Assembly: GCF_032854445.1 (NCBI RefSeq) | Contig: NC_088295.1 | Span: forward strand, 10,901,385-10,965,384 | Length of the DNA: 64,000 nt | Origin: Liolophura sinensis | Lineage: Eukaryota > Mollusca > Polyplacophora > Chitonida > Chitonidae | Direction of reading: 5' to 3' | Shown: positions 33,930 to 49,200 of the stretch, piece after piece | How positions within the stretch are numbered: the first letter of the stretch is position 1 | Layout of the letters: each line of letters opens with the position of its first letter | Made by a program: the position numbers and the translations under genes | Notes under the pieces: model-generated | The model's input: the letters and a program-made list of their open reading frames with translations, nothing else | What the model was told of the DNA's origin: nothing | Databases searched by the model: none

Positions 33930-34145
33930 CAACATCTTGATACTCCTTAACATCTGGATAGTACTTAACAACTTGATACTCCATAACAGCTTGATACTCA
34001 GTAACACCTTGATACTCCTTAACATCTTGATACTCCCTATCAACTTGATACTCCTTAACATCTTGATACTCCCTATCAACTTGATACTCCTTAACATCTT
34101 GATACTCCCTATCAACTTGATACTCCTTAATATCTTGATACTCCC

Positions 34146-34175
<30 letters not shown>
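33930..34175. repeat. Minisatellite with 18-bp unit, 36-bp higher-order unit
   Basis: About 14 units of TTGATACTCCTTAACATC, in the middle alternating with TTGATACTCCCTATCAAC to give a 36-bp higher-order repeat. All unit lengths are multiples of three, so several frames stay open on both strands (for example EYQVDREYQDVK-type repeats on minus at 33,904-34,215). The partner copy at 36,330 has only about two units, which argues against a coding role. Confidence 0.9.
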
Positions 34176-35549
<1,374 letters not shown>

Positions 35550-35943
35550 GGCTAAACTTTCGATAGTTCTTATCGACAAAAATGTGATACACTGATTTTT
35601 ACGCCATAGAGGTAGAAGATAATATCTTTTCGATGAAAACAAATGAGCTCACGAGAACTGTCGGCAGCTTATTGCTACCATTGACCTAAGAAGAACGAAA
35701 AGATAATTTACAAAATTCCATGTACAAGGCCGAGATTGAAGCCGGCAATTGTTTGACTGAATTCAATATCTTACAATTCGACCACGTTCGTAATAACTCA
35801 CTCCCCACCCACACCTATGCAGCCCATCCCCACACCTATTTCCCAGAGGCAGTATATTAAAACTGATATTTGATTATGATTATAGCAAACGTGAGTATTT
35901 TAAAAATTAAAGTGATGTGCCGGCCGTATTATTTTCCCCCGTA

Positions 35944-36320
35944 ACACGTCTGTTCTTTGTCTATATGAATGATGAGATAAGCCGTTTAACATACAGTATC
36001 TCAGATTCTTTGTCCGTGGGTAACAACTCTTTCAGTGACAATACTACTGTCAATGGGTCGATTGGTTTTTAATTTCGACTTGTTTACATCGATTTTGTCT
36101 GTGTTGTGGATTTCATAAAGCAACTAGACTGACATCTCTTTGACTAGATCCTCCGCTAATATCGACTAATCTGAACTCACCCGCTGCCGCATTCACTACC
36201 CCCAGACGGTGTCAGATTTGTGGTCGGCCTGAGGGTAATGAACGACTTACCAACAGCTGATAACTCAGACTTTTTATGGAATATGGAGATTAATGCTTTA
36301 AAGTTATAAAGATTTTATAG
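35944..36320 (+). repeat. Dispersed repeat, copy 2 (paired with 27.31-27.69 kb)
   Basis: See the copy at 27,312. Here the repeat ends about 10 bp before duplication copy B begins, so it sits at the junction between copies A and B. Confidence 0.8.
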
Positions 36321-36329
36321 AGAGAACGG

Positions 36330-37659
36330 TTATCAACTTGATAGTCCTTAACATTTTGATACTCCTTTACAGGATAATTTGAAGCCGGGAAAACTTACCA
36401 TTGGCTAAGAGTTTATGCAAAGCAGAACAAATGTGAGCGTTTAGATGCTTTCTCTATACAGAATCCCTGCTCTGAGACGTTCATCAATTAGAGGCCAAGT
36501 CAGGCCTTACAGTTACGCATCTACCGACTCTACCGGTATACGCTGGAAAACCAGTATCTTTTAGCTGTGGTTTAATGTGTTTATCTGATCTGTCGCAGAT
36601 AATAACACGACTGGGCACGAAAGGTAAGTGAGCAGTGTTTCAATTCAATATAAAAGAGCCGTGCGGGGGAAATGAGATTAGCAAGACGACTATACGTCAT
36701 CGATCTTTAGCTGAGAGGCTTATCGTAAAGAATGTCCCCTGTAGCCACAAGTAACAGCTTTTCTTGGTATCACCACAGGACTTGCCGAATAGCACAAGAA
36801 CCTATTTGTTATCGTGCACAGCCATTTTTTTGTATTAAAGTGCGTCTCGCATTTCAAAACGGCTGACGTCAATTTCGTCTTTGAGTCGGCCATGCAAAAT
36901 TAATGTGTTTTGAAAGGCGCAGTGATGAGACGCTCTAGAACACTGCACCCGCCTACTCCCACTTTCCATGTCTGTAATAAATCAGGTAATTGCTGATAGC
37001 GATGATTAAGCTCCGTAACACCGTCTGTTATAGCATCATGTGTTATGGAAACTTTTAACAGCGCTCTGTTACCAATCGTCCCATATTGATTTTCTACTGG
37101 TCATTCCGTTTATTAAATACTGTTGATCCTGAACACTGTATTATGTCTGTTTTCACGAAACTGGCCTTAAGTCTATGAGATAATATTAGCATTATTTATG
37201 GACAAACACTTTTTGCACGAAATGTGGACAAAGATCTAATAATGGGTAAGGAGTATTCGAAGTCAGAAATATATATAAAGTTGAATAATGTGTATATATC
37301 AGTCATGAGAAATTTAAATAAAACATGACACATGGCACCCACAAAACCATAACAGTTCAAACAAACAAAGCCATATGAGTGCCAGTGAATGCGTGCATTA
37401 GGGAAGTAAATCAACCTGAGAAAATCCTGAGGCTCTTAGATATTTACCAGTTCTTCCAAGTATGTTTCGCGTCTTCCGCTGCGTCACAATGGTCCAGTCC
37501 CGACATGATTGCTATCAGTCACCATAACTTTCAACAGAAATTCTTAGATAACTATCACAGCACAACATGGTCTGGGTTAACTACACTTCATAGACCTGCA
37601 GTGTTAGTACCATTCTCCAACATGTTTATCTGCGACGGCCATTAGTGTCATAAACAGGC
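36330..37659 (+). repeat. Tandem segmental duplication, copy B
   Basis: Same orientation and order as copy A. It contains about 27 bp (TATACGCTGGAAAACCAG region near 36,537) not in A, and lacks A's long TA and minisatellite arrays. The right end is at AACAGGC, as in copy A. Confidence 0.9.
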
Positions 37660-37664
37660 AAGAT

Positions 37665-37790
37665 GAGACAATATTTGTATCATTTATGGACGAACCCTTT
37701 TTGCACCAAATGTATACTAGAATCTAACAATGGCTAGGAATATTTGATGTCATAAATATAATCTTGGAAATTTAAATAAAACAACAATGC
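37665..37790 (+). repeat. Partial third copy of the duplicated segment
   Basis: GTATCATTTATGGACGAACC, TTTTTGCACCAAATGT, GAATCTAACAATGG and GGAAATTTAAATAAAAC correspond to 34,991-35,223 of copy A without the TA array. It starts a few bases after copy B ends, making a three-copy tandem. Confidence 0.7.
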
Positions 37791-38261
37791 TTACTGTTCA
37801 AGTGAGATCCATAAGTGTCTATTATAGAACTCTCAGGGGAAACTGACAAAGAATGAGGAAAAGCAGATAGCAAAGAATCCAAATAACAGTTCAAAACGTA
37901 AACCAGTAAAGCAATAGCTAAGGTCAGCTTCCGAAAGACCAGTAAATAGAATTAGCGTCAGAATGTCTTACGTACACAGAGGTAGAAGCAGTCGACAGTT
38001 TCTTAACACCTTGGACAGAATTATGTTCCGCAACATGACTTGTCAAAGCAGTGGTCCAAATCCAACTGTCTGGACTGTAGGGTGTAATTGAAATAACTTC
38101 GCGTGAAAAAACTTTTTTGAAATCCAGAACCCTCGGTCTCTGCTGTTCTTTGTGCGCTGTTTTTATGATTGTTGTAATTAAATGCGATAACAATACAGCA
38201 TTTTAAATAGTTATAGACAAGTGACCAGTTCTGGTCATTGTGTTTGGGGACTTGCAATTTG

Positions 38262-38670
38262 TTACTATTTAGGTATTTACATGAACAGTGAGTTAAAACC
38301 TTAACCGAGGCAAAGTAACAAGAGGTTGTATTTCATCAGTTACGTACGACCATTTGTCATTGATTACACACTGTCTTTGCAGATCTGCGTTTACTTTCCA
38401 TGCTGTAGGGCTTCTTTGTATAACTTCATGACCGGGATTTAGCTGGTGGGCTAAGCATGTACTATTTTTACTATTTAGGAATTTACGAATTTACAGTTAG
38501 AATAAAACCCTAAATGAGGCAAAGTGACAAGAGGCCGTTTTTCACCGGTCATACGTGTTATCATTTTCTAACTATCAGGTTGCTGTGGCATCTCTGTTTT
38601 TTTTCCTTTCGGTGTAGTCTTTTTATATATTTAGGCCGGGTCATCCAACTCTCAAGCCTTTCCTCTTACA
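38262..38670 (+). repeat. Tandem pair of a roughly 205-bp segment
   Basis: 38,262-38,330 (TTACTATTTAGGTATTTACATG...GAGGCAAAGTAACAAGAGG) and 38,467-38,535 (TTACTATTTAGGAATTTACG...GAGGCAAAGTGACAAGAGG) are related. A third, more distant relative is at 4,193-4,260. Similarity continues weakly beyond these cores (CGTACGACCATTTG / CATACGTGTTATCATTT). Confidence 0.6.
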
Positions 38671-40218
38671 GATTTTGCCCCCTTTTGTATAACAATATGA
38701 GAAGAGAGTGGAAAACAAATAAATGGATTAGCGCGATTAATATATAAAACCTCGGTGGTGTGTTCTAGTGCATTATATAGTGCATATTATATTGCGCTGT
38801 TGGATGGGTTAAAAAAGACTCACTCTACCTTGAAGAGTAAAAAAAACTCGTATAAGGCTGCTGTGAGAAAACAAAAAATGAGTTACTGCATTGTTTTTTG
38901 TAGTCCCAAGGTTTTCATGATGCCATTGTTACCTGCCTGCTACACAACCATATCCATTACGCCCAGAGAAGACTCCCCAATGTTCGGTTAGTTTTGTATT
39001 CCTCCCTTCTGGATACAGCTAGTTTTTCTATTACGCAATGATCCCTTCTGGAAACTGGCTTCTTTGTCTTCTGCACTCTCTGTCCTGATACGAGATTCAA
39101 TCCGTCCCTCATTAGGACCGACAAGAAGAGCCCACGTGTATTTAACCAGAAGCTAAGTTACAGAGAAGGTTGACATTTCTGCAACCATAGCCACGGAGAA
39201 CACTGACATTTCAAACACATAAAACACATAAAAACAACCTACGTTAGACACCGATAGCACAATGTTGTCACAAGCGTTCCAAATCCGGCTGGCCAATCTC
39301 ATTCAAGGGTTAACCATCATACTCTCTGGCTTTACTGTTGGAATGGAAATGATGCAAACTCGCAACTCCCCGAGCACTGATTAATAATAATACTTAGGTA
39401 AAAAACACTCTACTGTATAACACATATACTTTTCTATTTTGCACGGTCTTTTTTTAGTATACATTGAACCTGCCACTAAATGTTATTACTGTCTCAAGGT
39501 ATACTAACATATTGACCCTTGCTTTAATTAATTTCTGTGATAAAATGAGCTCCCAAGGTTATTAAAACTTAGAAAATCATGATCCTTAGAGTGCTTAAAA
39601 ACGTCAATATGCGCATACAATACAGATACCTTTCTCCTGTTTCGGAAAGCCCTAAGCAATTCAGACTTTGATAGCAGCCAATGGTAAGTGGGAGCCTGTC
39701 TTATATATGGGTGAAAAGGTTTTCCTGATCGACTCCTCATTAACAAGCCATAATTCTGTCGACGCTGAAAATTATTTTCTTACAAATTCCAGGCAAAGAG
39801 AGGGAATAAAACTAAGTTGTAAGTACATTAGGTTGATAATCTCATGTAGTATATGCTTACAATGTAAACACACAGCTTCTCCAGGGTGTCAAGGCATCAA
39901 GAAACCAATTCAATATAACGGACAAAAAATGCAACCCTGCTCAATCCCCGGCTCCAACACATTGTTATGATTATGTTTTTAGGAGATAACCCATTCTTTC
40001 TCGATTACATCACACAGTAAGACTATGATCACTTTTGATTTACCAGATATCAAATTTGAATTGGTCGATAGGAATAAATAAATATGAATGATGATTTCCC
40101 TATTAAGTGGGAAATAGGATGTCTAAGGACACAGAGTATAGAAAAACTCACTCCAGTGAAAAAATGCCTTTGGACACTAAACTAGTTTCTACACAAATGG
40201 TCCACACAAAGCACCGAA
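38671..40218. other. Gene-free stretch, nothing recognised
   Basis: Only short frames of 70-100 codons without recognised domains, for example at 38,755-38,991 and 39,668-39,970. Confidence 0.5.
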
Positions 40219-40478
40219 AATGTATGTATGTATATGTGTGTGTGTGTATGCGTATGTATGAGTGTATGTATGTATGCATGTGTGTATGCATGTGTATATG
40301 TATGTATGTGTGTATGTATGTGTGTATGTGTGTATGTGTGCGCGTGTGCGTGTGTGTGCGTGCGTGTGCGTGCGTGTGTTTGCCTCTGTGTATGTATGTA
40401 TGTATGTATGTATGTATGTATGTATGTATGTATGTATGTATGTATGTGTGTATGTATGTATGTGTGTATGTATTATTA
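40219..40478. repeat. (TATG)n / (TG)n microsatellite, left part
   Basis: Mixed TATG, TGTG and TGCG repeats, with a pure (TATG)n core at about 40,390-40,445. It keeps several frames open on both strands; these are artefacts. Confidence 0.95.
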
Positions 40479-41176
40479 TGTGCACGACTGCCGTCAGTTT
40501 CTAAATTTAGCTTGCCACTGTTGACATACGCTGAGTTCAGCGCCTGCTGTCCGCCTCTACCTTAGAATATTCCAGAATGCGCTCAGTTCGGTGCCTGTTT
40601 GTTTACATCAAGTGTTCAGGAATTTTCTTATTCTAGACAATTCCACCAGGCTATATAAGACCTATGAAAGCAGGTCAAAAAGAGGAGAACGGAGAATTAT
40701 TGAGAGTTTTGGATGGTTTCGCTGCGTATTACTTTAGTAGGCCTTTTGTGCTGAATTTTGGTGTCTTTATAGCCTCTGGCTTTGTTATATCTCCACCGAG
40801 CACTTGTTCAGTCCGAACTTGTATATTTGATTCGTGCTCTTGTGTACACAGTGCTTATTAGTACACGGACCCTGTCGGTGGAATTTTGTGTATATTTCGT
40901 CATACACTCAGTTATACCGTGGATTTTTCCCTCTTGTGAATTTGCCTCTGAGCATTTATGCCTGTGTGGTATATATTGTGGAATATATGCGTCCGTTTGG
41001 ACTTGACACCGTAAGTACTTTAGTATTTGTATAAGTCTTATTATCTGTTCTTGTTAAAGCTAATAAATTGTTGTAAAATAAAATCTGCTGGTTTTGGTTA
41101 CTTTTTTGTGCGGCTAAACTGTTGTGTATTTCGAACAAGCCATCTCTTTATAATACAGACGGTTTGGGTCGTAACA
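40479..41176 (+). mobile_element. Solo LTR (candidate) splitting a microsatellite
   Basis: This 698-bp unique block lies between two (TATG)n arrays. It begins TGTGCACGAC and ends GGGTCGTAACA, giving TG...CA ends with imperfect inverted termini (TGTGCACGAC against TGTTACGACC). It has a TATA box (GCTATATAAGACC, about 40,651) and downstream AATAAA-type signals (GCTAATAAATTG and AAAATAAAATC, about 41,060-41,085), the order expected of an LTR. No coding was recognised. Target duplications cannot be judged inside TATG repeats. Confidence 0.55.
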
Positions 41177-41411
41177 GTATGTATGTATGTATCTATGTAT
41201 GTATGTATGTGTGTGCGTGTGTGTGTATGCGTGTGTGTATGTATGTGTGTATGTATGTATGCAAGTGTGTATGCGTACATGTGTGTATGTATGCGTATAT
41301 GTATGTATGTGTGTGTGAGTATGTTTGTGTGTATGTATGTGTGTACGTGTGTGAGTATGTTTGTGTGTCTGTATGTGTGTACGTGCGGATGTTACTTCTG
41401 TGTATGTATGC
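41177..41411. repeat. (TATG)n / (TG)n microsatellite, right part
   Basis: Same motif mixture as 40,219-40,478 and the same phase of TATG/TGTG words, consistent with one original array. Confidence 0.95.
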
Positions 41412-42399
41412 ATAAAATTTTACTTCTACTTAACAATTTTGGGTCATGTGACGACGGCTAGTCATCACACCCTACCCCGTTAAATTTTACTCACCCCTGG
41501 CCAAACAGTCCTGTTTCCTTTTCTTAACCTATTAGTGCCGAGCGCCAAATCGGCGCAGCAATAAGTACCATTTTCTAAAGGCTTTGATACCCGGTTTTAT
41601 CCAGGTATTCTGATTTTGAGATAGACGCTCTAACTACCAAACAGTGCATTGTAAGGTAGTGTAAAACGTGATTAACTTGTACAGAGTCACACAAGTAGAA
41701 ATGTCTAAAATTGTGTATCTAAATCGAGTGTCATGCCAGATTACAAAAACATGTTTCCCATTTACGCTTTGATTACAGCTGGTCATATATCCAAATCGGC
41801 TAATTTATTGATAATAATGCCTATAATCTCCCGTGTCGGAGGTTAAGCGGAATTACACTAGTTTATATACAAAATTAAGAGCAGAACGCCAGAGAGTCTG
41901 GAAACTGCGCTTGTATTGAAGAAAAAAATTATACTCATTATAAAATTTAAGAATTTACATCGAAGGCGTGTGGGGGGAAGTGTTTAACACTATCTCTGTA
42001 CAGTAACAACTGTAATTATAAGGATGCGCAGATGACAGACGGACCGCGGGCTGTTCATGCATATTGTAGATTATAACTGTGGAACAACTTACTGTATATT
42101 GGTTATATATTAATACTTACTTGCATGTTCCTATAATTGTGCTGATGAATTTTGATCGAAACTGAATCTATAACAAATGGTAAGATTAATACATCGAAAT
42201 CAAAAATATTAATATGGGGTGATTCTATTAAGGAAATATATTCTTTATAGTCTATTTCTTTCAACGGGTCGCCTATATCCAGTTTTCTGTAAAACCAATC
42301 ATACTCCCTACCAAACTGGTCTAGTCAGGGGCACGTCACAACATAAGCTCTACGCATCGATACGTTGGACGGCCGTGCTATTACAAAGAAATTGCAGTT
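41412..42399. other. Gene-free stretch, nothing recognised
   Basis: No protein-like frame and no repeat was noticed. Confidence 0.5.
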
Positions 42400-42710
42400 A
42401 GGAAACTTTTTCTGATTCATTATGTTAATCTCCATAAGCTGAGTTTCGATTCTAAGAACCCATTTCCTCGGGTGACGTCATAATTATTCAAAAGCATGCC
42501 GCATGCTGGACAATGGGTGTGGAGAGTTATTTTTGTAGCGGTTAAAACAAACTCCACGCAGCATTACAACCTACAACTAACAACTCTCTCCGAGAATAGA
42601 CTACATGGCTTTAATTTCCTAACATCCATCTCTAAATCCATACTGCCGTGAAATCATATACTACAAGAGATGAAATAAAATTCATTTGTAAACGTTATAT
42701 TATACCAAAT
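42400..42710 (+). repeat. Dispersed repeat (paired with 18.29-18.60 kb)
   Basis: See 18,290. The best-conserved part is TGACGTCATAATTATT near 42,474. Confidence 0.5.
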
Positions 42711-43549
42711 CGTATAAACAATGTCAAATATAGTAGTGTCAACAACATGGTTTACAGTCAAGTTGATAGACGTTTAGGTAACTGGTGTCGCCCTCCATCA
42801 AAAACACGTTAAACTCCATTCAATATACAGCACTGTATTTTGAATAATTCTGACGTCAGCCGATGCAATGGGTTCTTGCCATCGAAACAGAGCTCATGTC
42901 CTTTAACATTGTGAATTAGGGAAAGCTTTCTAAGTTCAATTTCCTTGAAAGAATACGAACTTCCAACCTATCCACGTGTACAGATTGTGTTGTTACGTGT
43001 CAATTACCAAAGGCAATTGTCAAAGGCAATTTTGTAGCAAGTATGACTGATTTTATAGATAGTTGCATATAGGCGACTCGCTGAAAGAAATAGACTGTAT
43101 TACTGTGTAATAGACCAATCTAATAAATACATAATATGTTTAATTCATAATGATGTAATACTCTTACATTAGGTCAGCTCAATCCTCAAAATTTTATTGG
43201 AATAAAGCTGAAGAGTTTTTTTATTTAGGAGTCTTTGGCATATTCACTCAGAGGAATTCTAGAGCGTCGGTGACAATGTGATGGTTGATAAATGGTCAAA
43301 CCTAAACTGTTAAGTCCGCCGCTTGTCAGCTGATCTCGGTTAGAATTTTAGTCTAACTGATCATGCAGTTAATCATACAGCACCAATTTACTTCCTCCTC
43401 CCCTAGAATTACGTCACAAACACGCAGTAATGTTATGAGAAATTTATTACACGACACTAGTCTGATAATAGAATCGAGCTTCGCGTAATAAATTCGTGGG
43501 TAATAAGTCATAATATTTGATGTGAGAAGAAGTAATGTTGCACATGCCT

Positions 43550-44010
43550 ACTTTGAAAGTAAAAGAAAGCTAAAGTGTGAAGTAAGACAACTGAAAAGAC
43601 CAAGATGCGTTAAAATACTTTCATTTATTTTATAGATTTTTTAAGAGTATTGATAAGCCTTCAAATATTTGAATACTGTGGTGGGCTTTATGAGCCATAT
43701 TGACGGTATCTAGGAAACTTTGAAGTCAGATCACCTTTTCTTCCTAATTTTCATCAGGAGGAAGGAATTTTTGGGTGCATTATTTCAGTAATCTTTTACT
43801 CATAGGTAAAACGAGTTATTCCAACATGCAGTGTCGTGATTAGAGTAGGAGAAACTTCCTGTGACGTCAGAGTTCCTTACCTGTAATAGAATGGTACATA
43901 AAGCCCGCCTTAGAATTCAAATGTTTCAGCGCCTTTAACTCTTTTCACAAAAATCTAAAAAATTTGTCTTATGTATAATTGAAAGCCTAGTCTTAAGTGG
44001 TCTATTTATT
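43550..44010 (+). repeat. Dispersed repeat, copy 2 (paired with 5.65-6.08 kb)
   Basis: See 5,645. This copy has an extra GTGACGTCAGAGTTCCTTACC segment around 43,861. Confidence 0.65.
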
Positions 44011-46269
44011 GACGCCTACTTCGATTTTTAGAGGTTTTTTCCCTTTAAAGTGCATTGCTGTGATTAACTGATATCCAAATCATCTACCATCCATGTACAA
44101 GTGCTTGATGTTCACTATAGAGAATACTGAAAAAGACGAAGGCGAAATATGAAATTACCTGCGATTGCACCGAAATAGGTGTCGCCATCAGCAATGTCAC
44201 ACCGACATTTTTTATTTAGTCTACAGCAAATGCTTGCAAATATTTGTTTTCGACATAGAGGTCTGATTGTGAATAGGCCCTGGCTATGTTTTGCTTATCA
44301 AAAGCGTATTGCAGCACCCTGGCATCTCATTCACAATTTTAAGGTTTCTTTCACGTTTTTCAAATGAATACTTGTGGAACTCTCAAACGATGTGTTATGT
44401 TAGTGCCTAAAGGTGTTGCAGGAATATTTTCCATCTTTACGAATGCAACAGGCGGAGATGACTTATTGGTGACAAGGATTTTCCCATAACGTGCACATCA
44501 AGGAATGTACGTAATACTGCACTGTAGACAAGGCAAATACACAACTGCATACAATACTTTGAGTTCGTCGTCTAACATGACTTCCAATGACGCCAGCGTA
44601 AAGGAATTCAGATACCTTCTTCTTGTATTGAGGACACACAGGAGCATTGCATTACCTCAGTGACGAACACTCCAATGGATTCTTGTCAACTATTATGTTT
44701 TAGATAAAATTTTTCTTGGAATTTTGAGAATCTTTGCTCTCCTTTTTCTGACTTGGTAATGACTTTCTCTAGAGATTCACGTTTGTTGGTTAAAGGAAAG
44801 ACAAATCACAAAACTCTGATCGACCAATGAAATATATTAGAACAACTTATGAATATTCCTGAGGTATAATAATTAGATGTAATGTTAATAAGCGTCGAGA
44901 TGAACAATTTGACTCTTGGAAAGATTCGTATATTTAACAAAGCGTGAGAACCTTTGTCGAATTTTATTCTCTGTATACATTTTTATTTCTCAGTGTACAA
45001 GGAAAACACTTTATCCTTCATACAGTCGGTGCGTGGCTAGAGAGATTACTAGCGAGCAAAAGTTCTGTACACATACCACATGTACGTATGTGTGCTTTCA
45101 ACCTAATATTTACTAAAACCAAAACGATGCCATCAGACTTGAAAGGTCTCTATTTACTTTTCCCCTACAAAGAAAACAGTCCTTTATAGTGTAACTGATA
45201 TTCCAAGTTATAAGCTCTTTTTGAGAACCAGGAAAACTGAACAATGAATTTGCCAGGAGTAAAAACTACACAAACGTAGTCTGCTGTGTGTAGTACGCTT
45301 CTCTCGTCGGTTTTTATCCAGAATAAAGGTGCGCTCACGGCTCCAGTTGTTCTTTTATAAGCCAGTCATATACAGGTTCTTGAAATGTCCTGGTCATTAA
45401 GATTATTGGGCTGTACAACTTTTAAAACATCACAGGGCAGTATATGTAAAAACAGTGATGAGTTGGGTATATCCCCCTCGTCTGACACGATACATCGTAA
45501 TGAGTGTGTTGTGGGAATCGTTGGCGGAAGAATTGCACTTCGTCTTCATGTGTAAAAATACGTTTTTACCTTTTTCAGTCCTTGAAAATGTTGAAACCTA
45601 TTCGAATACATCCATGTTTGTAAGAATATTTCAAGTAGTATCGTCAGTTTATTCATCTGTATTCCGGTACAATGTGGTCTAAAAGTAGTAAACTGAAACG
45701 GTTCATAGTCTATAAGCTGCTGTCACATACTCACTATATAACTAATGTGACCACCACGTGTACTCCACAACAGCGTCCCCTTGGACTTGAAAACTCCTAT
45801 ACCTGTACAACCATCATTTTGTCCATGAATTCCCTTCTGCATCTACATCTTCATGTATTTTTGTTTTCACGCGTCTCAATTTCGACACAGAATTCTCGTT
45901 AGACGTTGACCGGTACAGATCACAGTCCGCCATTTGTGGGTTTTATCTGGCGGCCATTTCCCGACGAACTCATGTTGTATCTCTCAAGACATCATTAATC
46001 TAGCATAGGTCTGGGCTTCTAATCATTTCTGTATTTCACATGCGACAGTGATGGAGCATTTGCCTTGTTCATCCATGGGCTAAGGTAGGAGAACTCTATC
46101 AGCGATAGTGTGCAAATAGTCATGATATTTCCCAATCTGTTATGTACAAGGACCACTAACAGTATATGTTTGTAACCATCGACTGGAGCTTCCACTCACA
46201 AACCACCTGTTTCCCTGATGGCTTTGTGAACAGGCAATTTTGAATACATTATATGTGGCATAATTGTAG
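44011..46269. other. Gene-free stretch, nothing recognised
   Basis: Short frames only (for example 44,916-45,189 and 45,455-45,902). No domain or repeat was recognised. Confidence 0.5.
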
Positions 46270-49200
46270 ACTCTATTACCTTTGAAATGATATAATGGTG
46301 TCTTAAAATGAGGTCCACACTTTAAAAGAAAAGATTATGGAATCACAACTGTTTATTCAACCATGGCTAATTATCTTCTAGCTTCATTTCACAAGCTATA
46401 TAACGTAGACAACCATCTAGTTAAAAGGAAGCAAGTCTGTTTTAGTCGATGAAATGATTTTATTATTCAAAAATACCGTTCATAAGCAAAAAACCATGAA
46501 TCACATTTACCAATATTGGCATACTGATCCACTTGGCACTGGAGAGTTGTAAGTCAACAGATTTTGCTAATACTCTCTCAGTAAGATAATTTGAAGATTA
46601 AATCAGGCAAACCAATTTTTGCCTATGACACGATCAATAATGTTTTAGAAATTGGATATTCTTTGCTTATATAATATTTGATGAAATGTTGTGTTTAAAC
46701 GCGGCTAAAGAAGCCAGTTAAATGACCCATTGTGAAGGAAAGGAATGTAGTCACAGATATAGTAATATATTTAAATTCAATATTGTTCAATATTGATGGC
46801 CACTCAAAATGGTCTATAGGGATAGTCCACCTGCATCACCAAGAAGCGACAAAATAGCAAATCGTTATCCAGACATACTTGCAACTCTGAGCATGTAATT
46901 CTCCGTATGTGGCTCTGTCCTTGTGGGATAGTTGCATCACGCGTACCATATTCAAGAACGCCACAGGTAAAGACCTTGAACATCCAGCATTCTACAGTTA
47001 TAGACGCATTGCAATCGCCCTTAGGCTACTGAGTCTAAGTATTCTTGCAGAGATTGGATGCCCTGGCCCTGAACTCACCCATCGTGCCGTTTACCAGCCA
47101 ATCCGCCTCTATATGAGTTTGCGTCATCTCAGTATTTTAATACAGACATACAGCAAATTTTAATGACAGTCCAGCTTTGTTATAAAAAAAAATTGCAACA
47201 CAACGTGAACTTTAGCAGTTTAAGAAACGGAAAGGCTGTAAAACAAGGCAGCTTTAATCGAACATCACGAGACAGGCTTGAACCGTGGTTTATCTTATAA
47301 ATGCCTGATTTAGTGCTTCAAAACTTCACCTTTGCAATGAATTCTGAACTGTGTGGAGACGCCTGGATGTCCTCGTTCCTATTTTAACTAAACAGCAAAT
47401 TTTAATGTAACGACAAATAAAAGACGTTTTACACCTAAATTTAGGAATGTCAGATGCATTAGTCTTCATGTGTTTCTAGTAAATGTGTACAAATGTACAA
47501 ACTTCCGTGTAATCTATTGCAAAAAAAAGGGGCGTATTTACAAAGGACTCTGCTTTGGACTTGTTGCTAGTTTGTTTATCTCACGTTTGTGGGCGCGTGG
47601 CAGATTGACTGTGGAATAAGAGTTCCACTGTGGTCCGGTTTACCGTTGTAGGGACACTGCTCACCTGACAGGTTCTTTAACGTAAATACGCATTCGGATG
47701 GCAAACTTTCACCCACAGTTCTTCCTTTGCCAGTGGAAGCGTTTTGACTACGAGCACATTGAACTCTTTAAAAACGGAGGACAACAATTATGCCTGTGGT
47801 TACACAAAGCAGAATATCGTGTCATTAAAATGCCCTTTTAATGTGAATAAAAAAGTTAAATGTTTAAAATGTGAATAATGCATCAGTTCTGAAGTAAGTC
47901 TAACACCTGTAAATCCTTCTTGAAGTGATCCCAATAGTCCATACGTCATGTATAAGGAGTAGTAACGGCAGTAAGAAATTATCATGGATGTTGTTGAGGA
48001 TTAAGGGTCTCTTCCCTTTGCTACCTGTAATATAATATACACAACGGTGTATTTTGAAGCATAAATCACATTAATCTCACACATACATTCTGAGAATACA
48101 TTTTACTTCATGTTCTCTAGAGAAATGAAACACTGATACAGCTGGAGATTTGAATGTCCATGTTACAGGATCCAAAGCTATTAAGGTAACTCTGAAGTCA
48201 AGCACTTTCACCACACAGACATGAAAACATCCCTGTCTGTATGCTCTTCAGATCTGTAACTGTATCATCCTGGCTTTCATTGATCTACCCACATTCACTA
48301 AATATTCCATGTACATTGTTTATTCATTAGGCTAAATATAACAAAGTCACTCTTACTGGGTTTAGTCACGTGTCATTCCGTGTCATTCCCGCCAACGTTG
48401 TTCCCTGATACTGAAGATGTATCCCAAAGACCTGACTAAGTGATGTATTCGGAGAGGTGAGTAACCTTTCTGTGTTGGTATGTTTAGGTGTCAAATTGGC
48501 GCATACCTTCTCATTCTGAGGACATGGCGAAAATTCTACCCAAACATGTCTGTACGTTATTACATTATGGAAATATACTTTCCATTAAGGTCAAGCCCCA
48601 ATTATCTTAGTAAATGATTTGACTAAGTGGGTTAAGCCTTTCCGAGATGTCTCTATCAATATTCATCCTGCCGTCGGCCAAGCACACCGATGCTTTATCA
48701 ATACATCAGTGAATTTGTTCTAGTACCTTTGTCTGTTTTCTAGAATCAACAAAGTTTATTTTGGGGTCAGATACAATATTCTGAATCTGAATATGCCTTG
48801 ACTGTATCTTGCTGCCCTTATTTATTACCAAGCAACGTGTGGAAAAGGCCTTACGTCCTGGGTTCCACGGTGGCTGTTACGCCGGAAGTCTGGGGCTCTA
48901 TCAGATGATTGTTAGAACAGCCGAATAACACGAATGAAGTCATTGTTTCGTCCAGAGGTTATGCTGCATGAAGTGATTGGTACACTGGAAGAAGAACAAA
49001 GTATGTCAAATGATTGCTACATAGTAGGGTCCATGTTCTTGAAATGAATGGTATGTGGGGCAAGTTCGAGTTTTTTTCAATATTTTCAGTGGAGTAATGT
49101 TTTATGAAATGCCTATGACATCGAATACTTTACATTGTTGTAAATGTTTTTTTAACCGAGAGGTTAGCGTCCTTAAAGTGACTACACGTCCGAGGAGACA

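Noticed and set aside
40107-41461. Long frames rich in Val/Cys/Met/Tyr or Thr/His on both strands
   Set aside because: They are translations of the TATG/TG microsatellites, open in several frames at once.
46909-47163. 84-codon plus-strand frame in duplication copy 1
   Set aside because: The matching stretch in copy 2 (about 56,425-56,590) has indels and stops that break the frame, so no coding constraint is visible.
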